From Rhodospirillales bacterium (GTDB taxonomy: Bacteria; Pseudomonadota; Alphaproteobacteria; UBA9219): a stretch of DNA of 21,490 nt. Positions 20,496-21,490 of the stretch are shown here, piece by piece. How positions within the stretch are numbered: position 1 is the stretch's first letter; each line of letters opens with the position of its first letter. Below the pieces are notes generated by a model. That model was given only the letters and a program-made list of their open reading frames with translations, searched no databases and was not told the origin of the DNA. The DNA lies in assembly GCA_015654915.1 (NCBI GenBank), contig JAATFY010000125.1:1-21490 (forward strand), read 5' to 3'. The position numbers were made by a program, and so were the translations under genes.

Positions 20496-20891
20496 TTATC
20501 CATGCTCCTGCGCGAGGTATTTTCGATAAAGCAGAACGGGCGCATTGTTCGTAAAAGGAACTCTTATTTGGCCTATTCGTCGCCAACCCATTCTCTCGTA
20601 GAATTCTTGCGCATGCTTGTTACTTTCAGTGACAGAAAGAGCAGCATCCTGAAACCCCAGCCGCGTTAGTTCGGCTTCAGCATGTCTCATGAGCGGGGTT
20701 GCGGCACCCCCCTTTCCCCTGTAAGGGGGCGATACTTCTAAATCAGATATTTCGCCGATATGCTTTGCCCTGACAGGGTCTGCACTAAACCTGACCATTC
20801 CTGCGTAAGCATTATCATTTTCCGTGTCATAAACCGCCACATGGTGCTTACCAAAAAAAAGGGAGGGGAATTGATCAAAATATAATCGCAT
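20496..20891 (-). CDS. GNAT-family N-acetyltransferase
   Basis: A 131-residue GNAT protein. It has the acetyl-CoA binding motif A (ISDLEVSPPYRGKGGAATPL, about 48-67, with RGKGGA as the pyrophosphate loop) and motif B near NKHAQEFYERMGWRRIG. The first strand pair, HHVAVYDTENDNAYAGMVRF, is typical of the family. It would transfer an acetyl group to an amine of a small molecule or protein; substrate unknown. The start at 20891 lies 2 bases after the sufB stop; upstream in-frame codons belong to sufB read in another frame. The gene visibly has lower GC than sufB and sufC around it, which suggests a later insertion into the operon. GNAT genes are not usual suf members. Confidence 0.83.
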   Translation of the reverse strand: MRLYFDQFPSLFFGKHHVAVYDTENDNAYAGMVRFSADPVRAKHIGEISDLEVSPPYRGKGGAATPLMRHAEAELTRLGFQDAALSVTESNKHAQEFYERMGWRRIGQIRVPFTNNAPVLLYRKYLAQEHG

Positions 20892-20893
20892 AT

Positions 20894-21490
20894 TTACCCC
20901 ACGCTTCCTTCCAGACTTATTCCCACCAGTTTCTGCGCCTCGACGGCGAATTCCATCGGCAATTCCGCCAGCACTTCCTTGCAAAAGCCGTTGACGATCA
21001 GCGCCATCGCATCTTCCTGCGACAGGCCGCGCTGCAGGCAATAAAATAATTGGTCTTCGCTGATTTTCGATGTCGTCGCTTCATGTTCGACCCGCGCGGT
21101 CGGCTGGCGCGATTCGATATAGGGCACCGTATGCGCGCCGCATTTGTCGCCGATTAGAAGCGAGTCGCACTGCGTGTGGTTGCGCGCGCCCTTGGCGGTG
21201 CGGAGAATTTTCACCAACCCGCGATAGGTGTTCTGCGCCTTGCCGGCGCTGATGCCCTTCGAGACGATGGTGGATTTCGTGTTTTTGCCGATATGGATCA
21301 TCTTGGTGCCGGTATCGGCCTGCTGGTAATGGTTGGTGATGGCGACCGAATAAAATTCGCCGACCGAATCGTCGCCCTGCAAAATGCAGCTTGGGTACTT
21401 CCAGGTGATAGCCGAACCGGTTTCGACCTGCGTCCATGAAATTTTCGAACGCTTGCAGCGGCAGGCGCCGCGCTTCGTCACGAAATTATA
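20894..21490 (-). CDS. sufB: SufB, Fe-S scaffold subunit (C-terminal part; 5' end outside)
   Basis: The C-terminal 198 residues of SufB. The frame is open to the window edge (YNFVTKRGACR), so the ATG or GTG codons near the edge are internal. Landmarks are SKISWTQVETGSAITWKYPS, DDSVGEFYSVAITNHYQQAD, TGTKMIHIGKNTKSTIVSKG, DSLLIGDKCGAHTVPYIES, and the end region VEHEATTSKISEDQLFYCLQ followed by RGLSQEDAMALIVNGFCKEV. SufB is the main scaffold on which clusters form within SufBC2D. It is the most upstream suf gene visible; the operon promoter and any IscR or Rrf2-type regulator must lie beyond 21490. Confidence 0.97.
   Translation of the reverse strand, partial: YNFVTKRGACRCKRSKISWTQVETGSAITWKYPSCILQGDDSVGEFYSVAITNHYQQADTGTKMIHIGKNTKSTIVSKGISAGKAQNTYRGLVKILRTAKGARNHTQCDSLLIGDKCGAHTVPYIESRQPTARVEHEATTSKISEDQLFYCLQRGLSQEDAMALIVNGFCKEVLAELPMEFAVEAQKLVGISLEGSVG

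Noticed and set aside
20892..21041. Longer N terminus for the GNAT protein from an ATG at 21041
   Set aside because: The added 50 residues are sufB read in another frame and lack any GNAT feature; the ATG at 20891 fits the operon spacing.

Overview
The window reads as a chromosomal segment of a flagellated alphaproteobacterium. The evidence is a short flagellin followed by the alphaproteobacterial regulators flbT and flaF, sigma-54 (-24/-12) promoters in front of flagellin and flgE, a CtrA-type TTAA-N7-TTAAC site in the flagellin leader, and a long SUF iron-sulfur operon (sufB-C-D-S-U-T-A order). I cannot place it below class level. No rRNA, tRNA, CRISPR array, insertion sequence or phage gene was seen.

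Left part (1-3054, + strand): a truncated and apparently interrupted GT-A type glycosyltransferase runs into a complete paralogue by an ATGA overlap. Then come a sigma-54 promoter, a structured leader, the flagellin gene, a strong intrinsic terminator, flbT and flaF. Middle part (3051-11922, - strand): two small class I methyltransferases, then, behind a near-perfect sigma-54 promoter, flgE (hook), flgK and flgL (hook-filament junction), a MethyTransf_Reg-type methyltransferase with a degenerate SAM motif, and a TPR-glycosyltransferase resembling the FlmG type of flagellin glycosyltransferase. This last gene ends on top of the end of flaF. The flagellar structural genes are thus surrounded by six putative modification genes, which suggests a locus for building and decorating the filament.

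Right part (21490-12048, - strand): sufB (5' end outside the window), a GNAT acetyltransferase, sufC, a HAD-family phosphatase, sufD, sufS, sufU, sufT (MIP18/DUF59) and an A-type carrier are packed with overlaps or gaps of a few bases. They are followed by pepN (aminopeptidase N) and a PagL-type lipid A 3-O-deacylase, and a good terminator closes the run. SufS/SufU mobilise sulfur, the SufBCD scaffold assembles clusters, and SufT and the A-type protein help deliver them. The GNAT and HAD genes are unexpected insertions in this operon.

The most unusual signals are these. Two unrelated multi-hairpin palindromic repeats sit in frame inside essential-type coding sequences (pepN and sufD), adding about 30-35 residues to each protein. 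A CtrA box lies downstream of the sigma-54 flagellin promoter, inside the leader RNA. A nested inverted repeat fills the pepN-pagL junction. An in-frame TAA lies in what looks like continuous glycosyltransferase homology at the left edge.
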